A DNA stretch of 64,000 nucleotides from Cryptomeria japonica (taxonomy: Eukaryota; Streptophyta; Pinopsida; Cupressales; Cupressaceae), in NCBI RefSeq assembly GCF_030272615.1, contig NC_081412.1, positions 21,369,932 through 21,433,931 on the forward strand, written 5' to 3'. Position 1 is the stretch's first letter; every line of letters starts with the position of its first letter. Below the pieces are notes generated by a model. The model was not told the origin of the DNA and did not search any database. It saw only the letters and a list, made by a program, of their open reading frames with translations. Position numbers and translations under genes: made by a program. Of this stretch, positions 46,093 through 56,749 are shown piece after piece.

Positions 46093-47535
46093 TTTTCGCT
46101 CCTGACCCTTCCAAAGGGTCCAGGGCGAAATTCATGTAAAACCCTATTTTTCACCAAATTCTTGGGCTGAATGTCGACCTAAAGGGTAGATTTGCAGGAT
46201 CAGGATGGAAGGAAGCCTAACAAAGTGCATCCAAGGCATGAAAAGGAGAAAGGAATCAAGAAATGAGCCTAAAATGAGAATTTCGCTCCTGACCCTTCCA
46301 AAGGGTCCAGAGCGAAATTCACATTTCCTCTATTTTGCTCCTTAGCTTGACCAAGATTGGAACTTCTAAGGCATGGTTTGGTAGGTTTTGATGCATGTTT
46401 GCCTTGAAGAAGAGTTTTTAGACCTTAAGATGATGAAAATCAACCTAGGAGGAGAATTTCGCTCCTGACCCTTCCAAAGGGTCCAGAGCGAAATCCTCCA
46501 TTTTGCCTTCCTTTGGCCTTAAAAACCTAGTTTGACCTTGCCTAGACCCAGTTGGGTGATGGATTGTCTGGATTGCGATGGAAGGAAGTTGAATTGATCA
46601 AGTTTGGAGGAGAATGAGTTGAAAGGAAATGAGAAACTAGCCTAAAAGGTGGATTTCGCTCCTGACCCTTCCAAAGGGTCCAGAGCGAAAATCCTTGAAG
46701 ACCTCAATTTCTTCCTTGACTAGGCCAATTTCCTAGTTTCTAAGGCATGTGTGGAGGTGTTTTTGAATGTTCTAGCCTTAGGAGGTGAGTAAAGGTGGAT
46801 GAGATGAAGGATTCTAGACTAAAAGATGAATTTCGCTCCTGACCCTTCCAAAGGGTCCAGAGCGAAATTCTTGAAAACACTCCTTTTCCCCTTTGCCAAA
46901 GTCAAGATCAAGATGGAGATGCAAGAAGAACGACCTATGTTTGCCTCCCAAAGAAGATTAAAGTTGGAAAAATCAAGAATCAAGGTCAAAAACATGATTT
47001 TCGCTCCTGACCCTTCCAAAGGGTCCAGAGCGAAAATCCTTATAGCTCTTGTTTTCTTCCTTGTTTTGGCTAGGCGTTAGCATGATGGAGGATGAATTGG
47101 TATGTTCTTGCATTGAGAGGGAGTTGGATGCTTTGGAAGATCAAGATTTTAGCCTAAAAGGTGAATTTCGCTACTGACCCTTCCAAAGGGTCCAGAGCGA
47201 AATTCATTATAAACCTCATTTGCTACCTTATTTGGGCTTCAATCCTTATTCCTTAGGTGGAAAGTGGTCTATGTTTGCTCCCAAAACAAGATTGAAGTTT
47301 GAAAAATGAACAATCTAGCCCAAATCATGATTTTTGCTCCTGACCCTTCCAAAGGGTCCAGAGCGAAATTCTTAAAACCTCTCTTTTGCCCCAAATTTAC
47401 ATCAAGCTTGGTGTTGGTTGAGAATGAGGGCGTCCTTGGGCATGTATCTAAGCAAGTACGGTCACAAGTGAAAAGAATTTGAGCCAGGAATGCAAAAATC
47501 GCTCTTGGCCCTTCCAAAGGGTCCAGGGCGAAATT
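46093..47535. repeat. Array of nine hairpins, GACCCTT/AAGGGTC stem
   Basis: Nine almost identical imperfect palindromes, TTTCGCTCctGACCCTT cc AAAGGGTCcaGAGCGAAA. Aligned on GAC they lie at 46104, 46291, 46467, 46664, 46841, 47009, 47176, 47342 and 47507: steps of 187, 176, 197, 177, 168, 167, 166 and 165 bp. The spacers differ strongly from one another while the palindromes barely do. The last has GGCCC for GACCC. Confidence 0.9.
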
Positions 47536-47689
47536 CTTATAGGGCCTGTCCTTGGAGAGGATAATTAGCGAAATTCCATTTTGATGTCTTCTCACTAATA
47601 ATTTAAGCTGGAAAATGCTTTGTTGAAATGAATATGTCATATGTGCTTAATCACCTTTGGTTTATTTTGCAAATGGAGAAAACCAGGCC

Positions 47690-47790
47690 AGGGCAAGGAC
47701 GAACTCTTCCAGTCCAGCATCATCAAGGACGACCGATTCCAGTCAAGCATCATCAAGGACGACCACTTCCAGTCCATCATCATCAAGGAT
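47690..47790 (+). repeat. Short 30-bp tandem repeat in giant LTR copy 4
   Basis: About three units of CATCATCAAGGACGACC with TTCCAGTC(C/A)AG between them, at 47690-47790. The region to 48033 matches 44930-45110 of copy 3 in inverted sense; short frames here share KKQIVSEELIKVS with that copy. No function assigned. Confidence 0.65.
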
Positions 47791-48237
47791 GTTCCACAGG
47801 CAAAAGGGAAGACTCAAGGTGTTCAAGGAATTGCCAGCTACCTCCAGAACCTTCACTTTGCCACACTAAGGAACCACAAGATGACAAAGGAAGGCGATGC
47901 TAGCATTTCAAGGAAAGGTACACCATCCATCCAGCACATCAAAGACAAAGGAAGTCAAAGCAAAGGTCCATTGAAGAAGCAGATAGTTTCAGAAGAGTTA
48001 ATTAAAGTTAGCCTCTCAGCATCATCAAACTGAACATCAAACAAGTTACAAGTGTCAGACAAGGTGGCATCCCAATCATCATTCCTCACGTTGGATTGGT
48101 CCACCTCAGCGTGTCCAGATTCAATGTACTTGACTCATCGGGGACGACACAAACTTCGAGGCACCTACCCCTGCTTCCTATTGGTCCTCACTCCTGGAAT
48201 GTAATTTTCTCATTGGCTAGAGGAAGTTTGTTGTAAC

Positions 48238-48255
48238 AAACCCTAATTAGGGTTT
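48238..48255. promoter_or_regulatory. Telobox palindrome AAACCCTAATTAGGGTTT
   Basis: Perfect palindrome 64 bp upstream of the TATA box in giant LTR copy 4. Confidence 0.65.
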
Positions 48256-48319
48256 CTATCTTGTAATCCTAGCCATTGATTCTAAATCAATCAGAGCCAT
48301 CTATTTGTAAAAGGCTCCC

Positions 48320-48329
48320 TATATAAAGC
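48320..48329 (+). promoter_or_regulatory. TATA box of giant LTR copy 4
   Basis: CTATATAAAG on the plus strand. It fixes the transcription sense of the family, with the CAACA terminus at the 3' end. Confidence 0.7.
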
Positions 48330-48996
48330 CTTGGCTCCTCATTTGTAAAGGTTAATAGTTAATAGCTAGTTGGTTAATAGTTGGTTAATAGTTGGTTAAT
48401 AGTAGTGAATAGTCAGAGAGTAGGAAATAGTTAGAGTAGAATAGAAAGAGAAGGCAAAGATTGTTGCCAAGATATTGTTGTAAAAGATTTGTAAACTTCA
48501 TTGAAGAAATGGTGAATTCTATGGATCGATTCAACAATTTGCATGGTCTCTATACTTCTCAAATTTGATTTCATGTTATTAGATGAGTGGAAGAAACGTG
48601 TATGATCGATGGTGAAATTTGTATATCCATACTACTAGCAGTTTGTTGATTGTAGACTTGCCTTGTGTAGTCAACTGGAATCATTCAGCTTAAGCTTAAT
48701 TTCAATTGTCGCTTCTTCATTGATATGCATCAGCCTGATGGTGCTGTAGCGATGATCTGAACATAATAAAACTTTCCTTAGAAGATCGCACTAACCTTGT
48801 GGAGATGGTCCTGGGATGTCAAAGCAAGACTTAGTTAGAATTTCATCAAAGGTCATTCATTGCTCCTACATTCTTAGTGTTAGAATTAGATCCTTCCCTT
48901 GCCCTTATCCTTTTTCCTTTTTTTCAAAATCTAGGACCAGTAAAATCTCACGTTCCAGCAATATTCAAAGCAAATCAGACATTCTGGTCATCAAAT

Positions 48997-49002
48997 GTAA
49001 GT
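48997..49002 (+). promoter_or_regulatory. Splice-donor-like site in U5 of giant LTR copy 4
   Basis: GTAAGT followed by CCCCTTG, 204 bp from the LTR 3' end. Confidence 0.4.
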
Positions 49003-49206
49003 CCCCTTGTGATTCTAGCAAATCACATCATACCACGAAGAGCTTATCCACGAGTAGAGATCCTACATAACGGAACCTTGGAGTTACTCTGACTGATCCT
49101 TCGGCGAAATCTTCAGTAGTCGGGAACTTTGATCAAGAGAGGATAAGGTACCCTTAGGTATTTTATTCTGTGTTCGCATGTGCATAAAAAACACATCAAC
49201 AGTACC

Positions 49207-49862
49207 TTTGGAAGGTACATGACCTCAAAGAAAATTCGCTTTGTACCCTTTGGAAGGGTCAAGAGCGAATTTGGCATTTTGCTCAATTTACCTCACATTT
49301 CTCAACATTTTCCTCATCAAAATCAAGTCATTTGCCTTTAAAAATACTTAGGAATGGGTTGGTTCAAAGGTTGAGCAAGGTACAAGGTCTCTTGAAGAAG
49401 TTCGCTCTGGACCCTTTGGAAGGGTCAGGAGCGAATTTGCTCCTTCAGGCTCAATTCACACTTCTTTTCTCATAACTTTGTCTTAGACTTGAACTTTGAT
49501 CCTTTTCTTTCCATACTCAAGCCAATTTGCTCTCACTATTGCTCAAAATGACAACCATTCGATGACTTTGGTAAAAAATTAGGTCTCCTCAAGGATTTCG
49601 CTTTGGTACCTTTGGAAGGTACATGACCCTTTGAGAAAATTCACTCTGGACCCTTTGGAAGGGTCGGGAGCGAATTTGTCAAGTTTGCACAAATTCTCCA
49701 TATTTCATCACTTCACCTTGTTTGAATTCGCTCACAAGGCATAGATAGGTCACTCCTCCTTTGATTAGGGCTGAGAAGCAAGGGTAATGGTCTAAGCTAA
49801 GACCAAGGGAGGAGATCTAAGGAAATTCACTCTGGACCCTTTGGAAGGGTCAGGAGCGAATT
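49207..49862 (-). mobile_element. Giant LTR, copy 3 (outer), continuation with hairpins
   Basis: Resumes after copy 4 in the same palindrome unit. Further units lie at 49232, 49399, 49595, 49640 and 49824, with stems GACCCTT/AAGGGTC and the variant GTACCTT/AAGGTAC (49202-49222 and 49604-49624). The expected 5' block (TGTTGTGAC...) is absent: LTR-like sequence fades between 49862 and about 50040, so the 5' end was lost. Confidence 0.7.
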
Positions 49863-50040
49863 TAGCTCTAGGGCTCAAATTCTTGAATACACCTTAAGTC
49901 TTCAAGTTCAAGCTTCATGTCCTTGCTCTTCTACTTTGTTTAGAACGAAATCCTTTCAATGCTTTGGGTGAAAAAGGGGTCTTTGAAGAAGGAAGAAGTG
50001 GAGTGGGTGGTGAAAGGGTGTGTGGATGAAGACTAGCTTT

Positions 50041-50706
50041 TCGTCCTGCAATCAATGCTCGGTCATGCTATCTCGGGTGCTGGTTTTCTCCCCACAGAGG
50101 CAGACCAAGGGTTGACGAAGGAGACACCACAACAATTGCAACCATTCATTCAATGGCCGAAGAGGATGAACAAAGATGAGCGCAAGGCTGAAGCTTTCAT
50201 TGGGTGGGACTCTCTAAAACTTTTCATCCACAAGGAGTGTGAACAAATGAAAGGAAAGAAGAATGCAGAGGCAGCAAAAGACTCTGAGGCAAGGTTTGGG
50301 CTCAAGGATCAGTGGGTTAATGGTTCACTTAAAGAAGTGAGGAAGAAATAGAAGTTTAGTAGAAATTTTATGAATCTTTTTGTAGTATTTGAAAATATTG
50401 TATATGTTTATTATGTACGAGACTTTCAGGATAGTTTTGGGTGGCTTTTGGGCATTTGGGGGGAGGTTGTTTTAACTTTTGGTAAAACCGGTTGATGTTG
50501 TTCTAGTCTACAGATGTCTCAGGTGGTTTCTGCAAGGGAATGGCAGGATGTTTTTTGGTAGATAGAATATAGTTTTAATAGCAGTAATTGATGACTAGAG
50601 ACTGACAATGGTTTTGTACTTGGCTATGTGATGGCGAATTGTATCTGAAATATGTAAATTTTTGTTATATTGATAAAACACTCATTATTACCAACCAAAA
50701 AAAAAC
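50041..50706 (+). mobile_element. Second LINE, 3' end with poly-A
   Basis: A 98-codon frame (50055-50351, charged, ending KEVRKK) followed by an untranslated stretch and a terminal poly-A (50697-50705). Orientation and poly-A fit the 3' end of the LINE at 40745. No reverse transcriptase or RNase H is present, so several kilobases were lost, plausibly in the same deletion that removed the 5' end of giant LTR copy 3. The 98-codon frame is not recognised. Confidence 0.6.
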
Positions 50707-50779
50707 AAAGAATATCCAATATGGTAAAATGGGATAATAGGGTTCCATAAAAAATACCCAGCCTCAAATCCCAATATTC

Positions 50780-52720
50780 CCAAAAAACATGTTAATGTAT
50801 AATATTAAGATAGCACATCCAATTCTTAGCTGCTGAGCACATTGTTCAAATCACATTAGCAAAAATCCTTTTTGGGAATAACTTAGCAAACCAGAAGGTA
50901 AGAGTTTTTCAATTAATTACGAAAATATAAGGTTAGCATGTAGTACAAAAATTTAAAATTTGCCGCATTTTCTGTTAAATAAAAAACACAAAAATTACTA
51001 TTATGTAACCAAAAAAAAACACAGTTTCTTGATCAAAAGATCAGTGTGACTGATTAAATCCAAAAACCCACAAAAATTTCACCGAAAAAGTTTCAAGGCT
51101 GAGCAGCAATTAATCACAAATCTTTTTTAAGATTTCTGCAACTATGGTTTCTGCGATGGGACATTATGCATAAATTGCACCAACTCCTACTAGCACATTA
51201 TATCCACTTCAAACATGCACTATACATCAATAAAAGTTGTCAAATCTCAGGAAACAACATTATGCATAAATTGCACCAATATTAGGTATGGCATATCATC
51301 CAATTAAATACTTCAATTCAACAAAACAAGTTAAAATGTACAGAGTAACAAAACGCATCCATCAAATTTGTTATGTGCATTCAATGTGTAATATCAAGTA
51401 ACATATCATATACAATTCTAAGATGCAGCCTACTTAGTCAAGTCCTTTAAAGCCATTAAAAAAACGTGTTAAAGTATAAAAATTGAGTAGCATATTACAT
51501 CCAATTCTAAGGTGTAAACTACTTAGTTCATGTTTTTCGAACCTGTGAAAAAAATGTTAATGTGTAAAATTAAGTAATATATTAGATCCACTTCTAAGGT
51601 GCAGCCTAGTCAATTCATGTTCGTCAAAAGCTGCAAAAAACATGTGAATCTGTAAAATGTGCTACCAGCTTCTTCAGGTACCTTGTATATACCTGTACCA
51701 GATTTTATAGTATATGGGTTCCATTGCAGTATGCATCAAGGAATGCGCAAATTTGCAGTATGCTCGCCTAAAACTGTGGTACATGCCCAGGTATGTCCAG
51801 GATATGCCCAGGCAGGACCCGCGGTTAAGGCCACATACCCACATAGTCATGCCCATTCAAAAACACATTTTTTTAATGAAAAAGCCAATGCCTAAACTAA
51901 CCCCAATAGTAACTACCTAATTATGCTATCAACATAAAAAACAAAAGCGAACAACATTTCTTGCCTTTCATTCCTCACTCCCTCAAAACTCCATTGCTAC
52001 TCCATGCTTGGGACTGCAAGTTTGATTTGTGTTCAGACATTGTGTTCTCACTATTCCCACACCTCAACAATATGACGATTTGCACCTATTAAGGTTCCAT
52101 GTGCACTTGCATGTTTGACTTCTGACTATTACTATTGGTTGAATATATACACGATTTATCTTAACATTTGACATTGAATTGTCAATTATCGGTTCTGTTC
52201 TGTACCATATAAATCTGTATGCTTAAAGCAAATTATGCCTATTTTTTAATATTCTATATTTTATACAGTCAACAAGACTAAATTACTAAATGAACCTGGT
52301 CAAAAAAAAAAAGTGAATTCCCATAACTAAATCCGAACATTGAGTAATAATATATTGCATCCAATTTTTAGATACAGACTATTTAATTCATGTCCTTAAA
52401 AGAAATAAAAAACGCATCAGTGTGTGGAATTGAGTAACGTATAGCACCCACTTCTAAGGTGCAGCCTCGTTGTTCAAATTCTTAAAGCTGCGGAAAACAT
52501 ATGGATATGTAAATATTTGAGTGCCATTTAGAATTCACTTGAACGATGCAGCTTACTTAGCTCATAAGCAAGCGAAAAGGCATGTTAATGTGTGATATCA
52601 AGTAACATCTCACATCCAATTCTATGGTGTAGACCTGCTTGGTTCATGTTCTTCAAAACTACGATAAACGCAAATAGCATCCACTTGTAAGTCGTAGCCT
52701 TCCTCATTAGACGAGAACAA
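50780..52720. repeat. Degenerate minisatellite with unit of about 87 bp
   Basis: Units of the type CATGTTAATGTGTAAAATTAAG...CATCCA(A/C)TTCTAAGGTGCAGCCTACTTAG..TTCATGTTCTTCAAA. Clear units lie at about 50783, 51390, 51484, 51570, 52340, 52430, 52515 and 52590. The zone is split by unrelated sequence at 51663-52310 and partly at 50850-51380. No gene is visible in it. Confidence 0.7.
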
Positions 52721-52981
52721 GTACAGATCCTAGGTAAATTTAACAAAACTAATATCTTGGCCATAAACATAACTTCAGTAGTAAGCTAACGAAAATCAAA
52801 AAAGTGAAAAAAAGCAATTTTTGATGAAATTTTGAAAGCATACAATTTGCCAATGCTTGTTTTTCTAGGGTTTGTATAATTCCACTGAAATTGAAAATCT
52901 TACTAACTGAAAAAAAAAAAAAAAACTCGTTGCGACAAGCTAAAAAGGGAAAAATTAAAAAGTTCAAAACATTTTCCATAC

Positions 52982-53111
52982 CTGGCTCCATTGTAGTTTG
53001 CTGCGCCCAAAGGACATGCAATATCAATTTCCGGTTTGTAAATACTCATTCTTTGAAACAAATCTCATGGAATTTAATCCATAAGGTCCCCTGAAGGAAC
53101 TGAAACATGAC
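52982..53111 (-). pseudogene. Exon-like segment C of an unidentified gene
   Basis: Acceptor TTTTTTTTCAAG|GTCATG, donor GGAGCCAG|GTATGG. Joined in phase to segment B it reads GHVSVPSGDLMD, stop, IP, stop, DLFQRMSIYKPEIDIACP then LGAANYNGA. The composition is clearly protein-like, but two in-frame stops (53074-53076 and 53065-53067) imply decay. I do not recognise the family. Confidence 0.45.
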
Positions 53112-53356
53112 CTTGAAAAAAAAGCACGAAACTAAGATCATCAAATTCGCCATGTTTACGTTAAAGATATCGAATTTGGCCAAAAATCAAATACAGGCAC
53201 GTAAACCCTAACACATTTCTACGAGTTCAAGTGAGCCCTTATTAACGTTTTTGAAAAGAACAAAAAAGGGGGCTGATTTTATTGTAGGGCAAGTACAGAG
53301 GGCATGGTACGAAACCCTTTTTATTTAAAACAGTTTCGCCAAAAAAATACTAATAC

Positions 53357-53446
53357 CTCCATATTCATTGATTGCATGAAATGTCACAATTTTAATTTCG
53401 TTGATTGCTGATATAGCTGCATGGTCTTTCACCGCACTGATAATTT
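53357..53446 (-). pseudogene. Exon-like segment B of an unidentified gene
   Basis: 90 bp between acceptor ATGAATTTCAG|AAATTA and donor TATGGAG|GTATTAG. It reads IISAVKDHAAISAINEIKIV then TFHAINEYG with one base left over, in phase with segments A and C. Too short to appear as a long ORF. Confidence 0.5.
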
Positions 53447-53656
53447 CTGAAATTCATACATGGAATAAACAAGTTAAAAAACCTTTGTCAAATGCTTTGT
53501 TTTGATTTACATTTGTAACGAGACATTGGTGGTATTACAGTGTTTCACAGACCACCTCTTCCCATAAAGCCTCTAAATTTTAGGCATTCGGACCATGTAT
53601 AACAAATATTTGAGGGGAAACTCTACAAATTATTTTCTGTTCTTTTATGGTACTAC

Positions 53657-53768
53657 CATTGGTGCCCAAGCGACCGACTATCCCATGTTGTGCTAAAACT
53701 TCCTTCTTGAGAGAAATCAGTGACGATATGACAGAAGCTAGAAAGGTTAAGACGTGAGGCAATTTATA
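53657..53768 (-). pseudogene. Exon-like segment A of an unidentified gene
   Basis: 112 bp between acceptor CATTTCTTCAG|TATAAA and donor ACCAATG|GTAGTA. It reads YKLPHVLTFLASVISSLISL then KKEVLAQHGIVGRLGTN, leaving one base that joins in phase with segment B. Three consecutive segments with matching phases and splice signals are unlikely by chance. The gene lies on the TAF4 strand, 12.5-13.3 kb upstream of the Q-rich exon. No function assigned. Confidence 0.5.
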
Positions 53769-54273
53769 CTGAAGAAATGTAAATGCTTCAAGATATGCTT
53801 GGTTTGAAGAAGCTTGGTTTGAATATTTTCTTCAATAATTATAATTATAATTAGGATTTATTTTCATAATTCATATCTAGGAGTTGTAAGGAGATTATGT
53901 AGATTAGGGTTAAGAGTTTAAATCTATTGTTTCAGATTCTAGTAAGTACAAGAAACGCATGAGGATTCGTTATATGCACAAAAGTCAAAAAAATGTCATC
54001 TAGAATTTGATGCCTAGTACACAATCATTATTTTCCTAATAATTGTATGCTTCTGCCACCACAAAAATTTAAAAATGCTCATATTAATAATCATATTGAT
54101 ACATATATATTTATATTGTCAACTTATACGACTCGTTTACTAATGTATGAAAATCATTTTTAATGCATAAAATTCAACGATGTGATGATCCTTGTTTTAG
54201 TCGCCATGTTAATAACTTGTGTTGGTACAAACTACTCTCCTCATTAAAGCTAGTTTATATTCATTAAGGTTCG
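53769..54273. other. AT-rich DNA, nothing recognised
   Basis: Between the exon-like segments and the 348-bp duplication. No supported feature. Confidence 0.5.
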
Positions 54274-54985
54274 ATTAGGGGATTATTCCCACACTTCTTC
54301 ATTATTTTCTTGTTTGTCATCATGCATCACTCTCGATTATCAACAATCTATCATGTGATATGCCTACAAGTTACTCTCCATGGTTTTGAGTAGCATCAAG
54401 CTATCATTTATCCTTTCGATTTGCAGACAATGATACTCGTGAAGCTATTATGCTCCAGTAATCCTATATTCATCCAATCATTATGCAATTCATCTAAGTT
54501 TTCATTATCATGACCCCATTGCCCCTTTACAATGTTATATTCAACATAGTATGTATAGTCTACTATCCTTGTTATTTATGGTTTAATTCTAAGAAACAAT
54601 GTTTCTATTCATGAAACTATGTAATTAGAGGCTTATTTCCCACACTTGTTTGACCATTTTCATCATGCATCGCTCTCAATCTTTTGTTGTCTCCATCATG
54701 TGATATGCCCATGACATACTCTCCATGGTTTTAGGTAACATCAAGCTATCATTTATCCTTTCAATTTGCAAACAACAACACTTGTGAATCTATTATACTT
54801 CACTAATTATATCTTTCTCCAAACATTGTGTAATCAGTTTATGATTTCATTCTCATGACACCATTGCTCTTTGTAGGGTGGTATAATCAACAAAGTGGGT
54901 ATAATTTGATAGACTCATTATTTAGGGTTTAATTCTAAAAACCTTCATTTCTATTCATGAAATTATGTATATAATTTACGAGTTT
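54274..54985. repeat. Diverged tandem duplication, unit about 348 bp
   Basis: Two units, at about 54274 and 54622, share CATCATGCATC.CTCTC, ATCATGTGATATGCC, TACTCTCCATGGTTTT, ATCAAGCTATCATTTATCC and TTTCTATTCATGAAA in the same order. Non-coding. Confidence 0.75.
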
Positions 54986-55165
54986 ATTCAAATGTTTATT
55001 ACAATGTCAACCAAACTTCTAAGTTTATGGTTCTCATTTGTTAAAAATTTAATTAAAAAAAAATATTTGTATTCAACAAACTTGAAAGGAAGTTAAGGTA
55101 GCGAAACAACTTCGTACATTAACCTTGAGAGGAGAGTTATGCAAAAAATTTCAGGTCTTTACAAC

Positions 55166-56644
55166 TGTAGACGTATAAATCTGACAATCTAGTTAAATAA
55201 ATATTTAATATTTATTTAAACCACATCCCCCTATTAATTAAATCTTATTTAATTAATTTCTCCATTTTCATCTATTTGATTAAATGAATTATTCAATTTA
55301 TTTAATTAAATTCATCTAACCACTTTCTAACCTTTAATTAAATAAATCACTTTATTTAATTAAATCCCATTTTCACCATTTTAATTAAATTTGCATTTAA
55401 TTAAAATCATCCTTGCATATAAATAAATCAAATTTATTTATAACCCTCCCCCCCCTCTTGCACCTGCATTTTCCTACAATTGCAAGTTGCATCCATTTAA
55501 TTGAAATAAAACATTTTATTTTAATTAAATTCCTATTTCCTCCCACATGCATCTTCCTACATTTCCCACTTGCCTCCTAATCATTCTTCTAGAACCTCTC
55601 AAATCCCACTTAACTAGACTTAATTCTCCTAATCATATCACATCCCTAAATTTGGGGAAGTCACTTCTCAAATTGGAAGAAAGTCTTCTAAATGCATTTA
55701 AGACTTTATCTTTTTCAACGAGTTAACTTGTTGAGTTCCCCAAATTTGTAAGGCTCTTACAAATTTGTTCCCAAAGTCTTCCTAACCATTAATGGTTAAT
55801 CCAACCTTCACTCATCGTTAGAGAATTTCTCTTCTAATTTAACCCTCATCCAACCCAAAGGTCTCATCAAGCACTCATGACTTTGACCCTGATTATCTTA
55901 TTAACCCTTGCACGAGAGTTTACCTCTTAGGTAAAATCTTTATCCACTGGTTAATCCTAAGTAACCCTGACCACATTCTCCTAGGGTGACCCTCATGTCT
56001 TCTCGAGCATTTAATGCCTCTTACATCTTCTCTCAAGCCACCTCTTATTGACAATTGTCACCATTTCATTGGTAAAAATTATAAACATGGATTGAGTAGC
56101 TTTTGATCCTAGCCCTTGTTAAGATTATTCAATCTTAACCATCCATTTCCCTATTTCCTCTATAAATAGAGATCATTTCTTCAGTCAAAATCATCCAGGT
56201 TTTATGCATTTACATTATAGTCTAATTATATCAAGCATTTTAGCCTCTCTTTGTTAGAATAACATTTTAGCATTTAAGCATGTCATATCATAGTATATCC
56301 ATGTTAGCATATCATGTTAGTATAGTTTGTTAATATCTTTATCACATCATTATCTTCATCATAGCTTGAACATATTATATAGATCTTAGATGCATTCATG
56401 CACATAGATCATTTTATCACTCGTTCTTGGAGTTGTCATTCCTAAAGTCATTTTCTTAATGATCTGAGAGCAAAACATTGGCTTTAGGGATCCTATGAGA
56501 TAAAGAACAATGAGACACATCTTGGGAAGTTAACTTGTTTAAACTAGTTTAAGTTCGTTAATTTTTGTACTCAAAAGTTTCATTGGTATGTTGACCCTTT
56601 TGATCTAAATTTTAGTATTTTGATCACCATAATTCTAGCATACA
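55166..56644 (+). mobile_element. 5' LTR of a Tat-type Ty3/gypsy element
   Basis: Begins TGTAGACGTATAAATC after CAAC and ends TTCTAGCATACA, 4 bases before a canonical primer binding site. It is 1479 bp, AT-rich in its first third with many TTTAATTAAAT runs, and has a TATA box at 56160-56169. The 3' LTR and target duplication are outside the window. A different family from the CAACA-ended giant LTRs. Confidence 0.85.
56160..56169 (+). promoter_or_regulatory. TATA box of the Tat LTR
   Basis: CTATAAATAG in U3. The solo LTR at 61943 has the same box at 62620. Confidence 0.65.
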
Positions 56645-56648
56645 TTTT

Positions 56649-56666
56649 TGGCGCCCACTGTGGGGC
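56649..56666 (+). promoter_or_regulatory. Primer binding site TGGCGCCCACTGTGGGGC
   Basis: Directly follows the LTR. TGGCGCCCAC.GTGGGGC is the usual primer-site form in Tat-lineage plant elements. Confidence 0.85.
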
Positions 56667-56749
56667 ACGTCCCCAAATCTAATATTGTTTTTTTCTTGTA
56701 GGTTGAACACAAAGATCACGTCAAAAGATCAAAATAGTGTGTTTGCAAG

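Larger units (their letters stand above)
45731..49201 (+). mobile_element. Giant solo LTR, copy 4 (inner, complete, 3.5 kb)
   Basis: A complete insertion: begins TGTTGTGACGTATTCACACATCG and ends AAAAAACACATCAACA. The target duplication GTACC is at 45726-45730 and 49202-49206, lying in a palindrome unit of copy 3. So one family member jumped into a hairpin of another in opposite orientation. Plus-strand order: 5' block, nine-unit hairpin array (46093-47535), a 30-bp repeat, telobox palindrome, TATA, U5 donor-like site. There is no large ORF where copies 1 and 2 have one. No internal domain, hence a solo LTR. Confidence 0.85.

Noticed and set aside
46819-47080. ORFs on both strands containing FAPDPSKGSRAK or NFALDPLEGSGAK
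   Set aside because: Translations of the hairpin repeat itself, present on both strands because it is palindromic.
50024-50028. GGATG as right-hand target duplication of giant LTR copy 3
   Set aside because: It matches GGATG before 43747, but the sequence next to it does not end like the family's 5' terminus, so a chance match is likely.
50055-50351. 98-codon ORF as an independent gene
   Set aside because: It sits just before a LINE-type 3' end and poly-A, with no promoter or homology I can name; treated as part of the LINE remnant.
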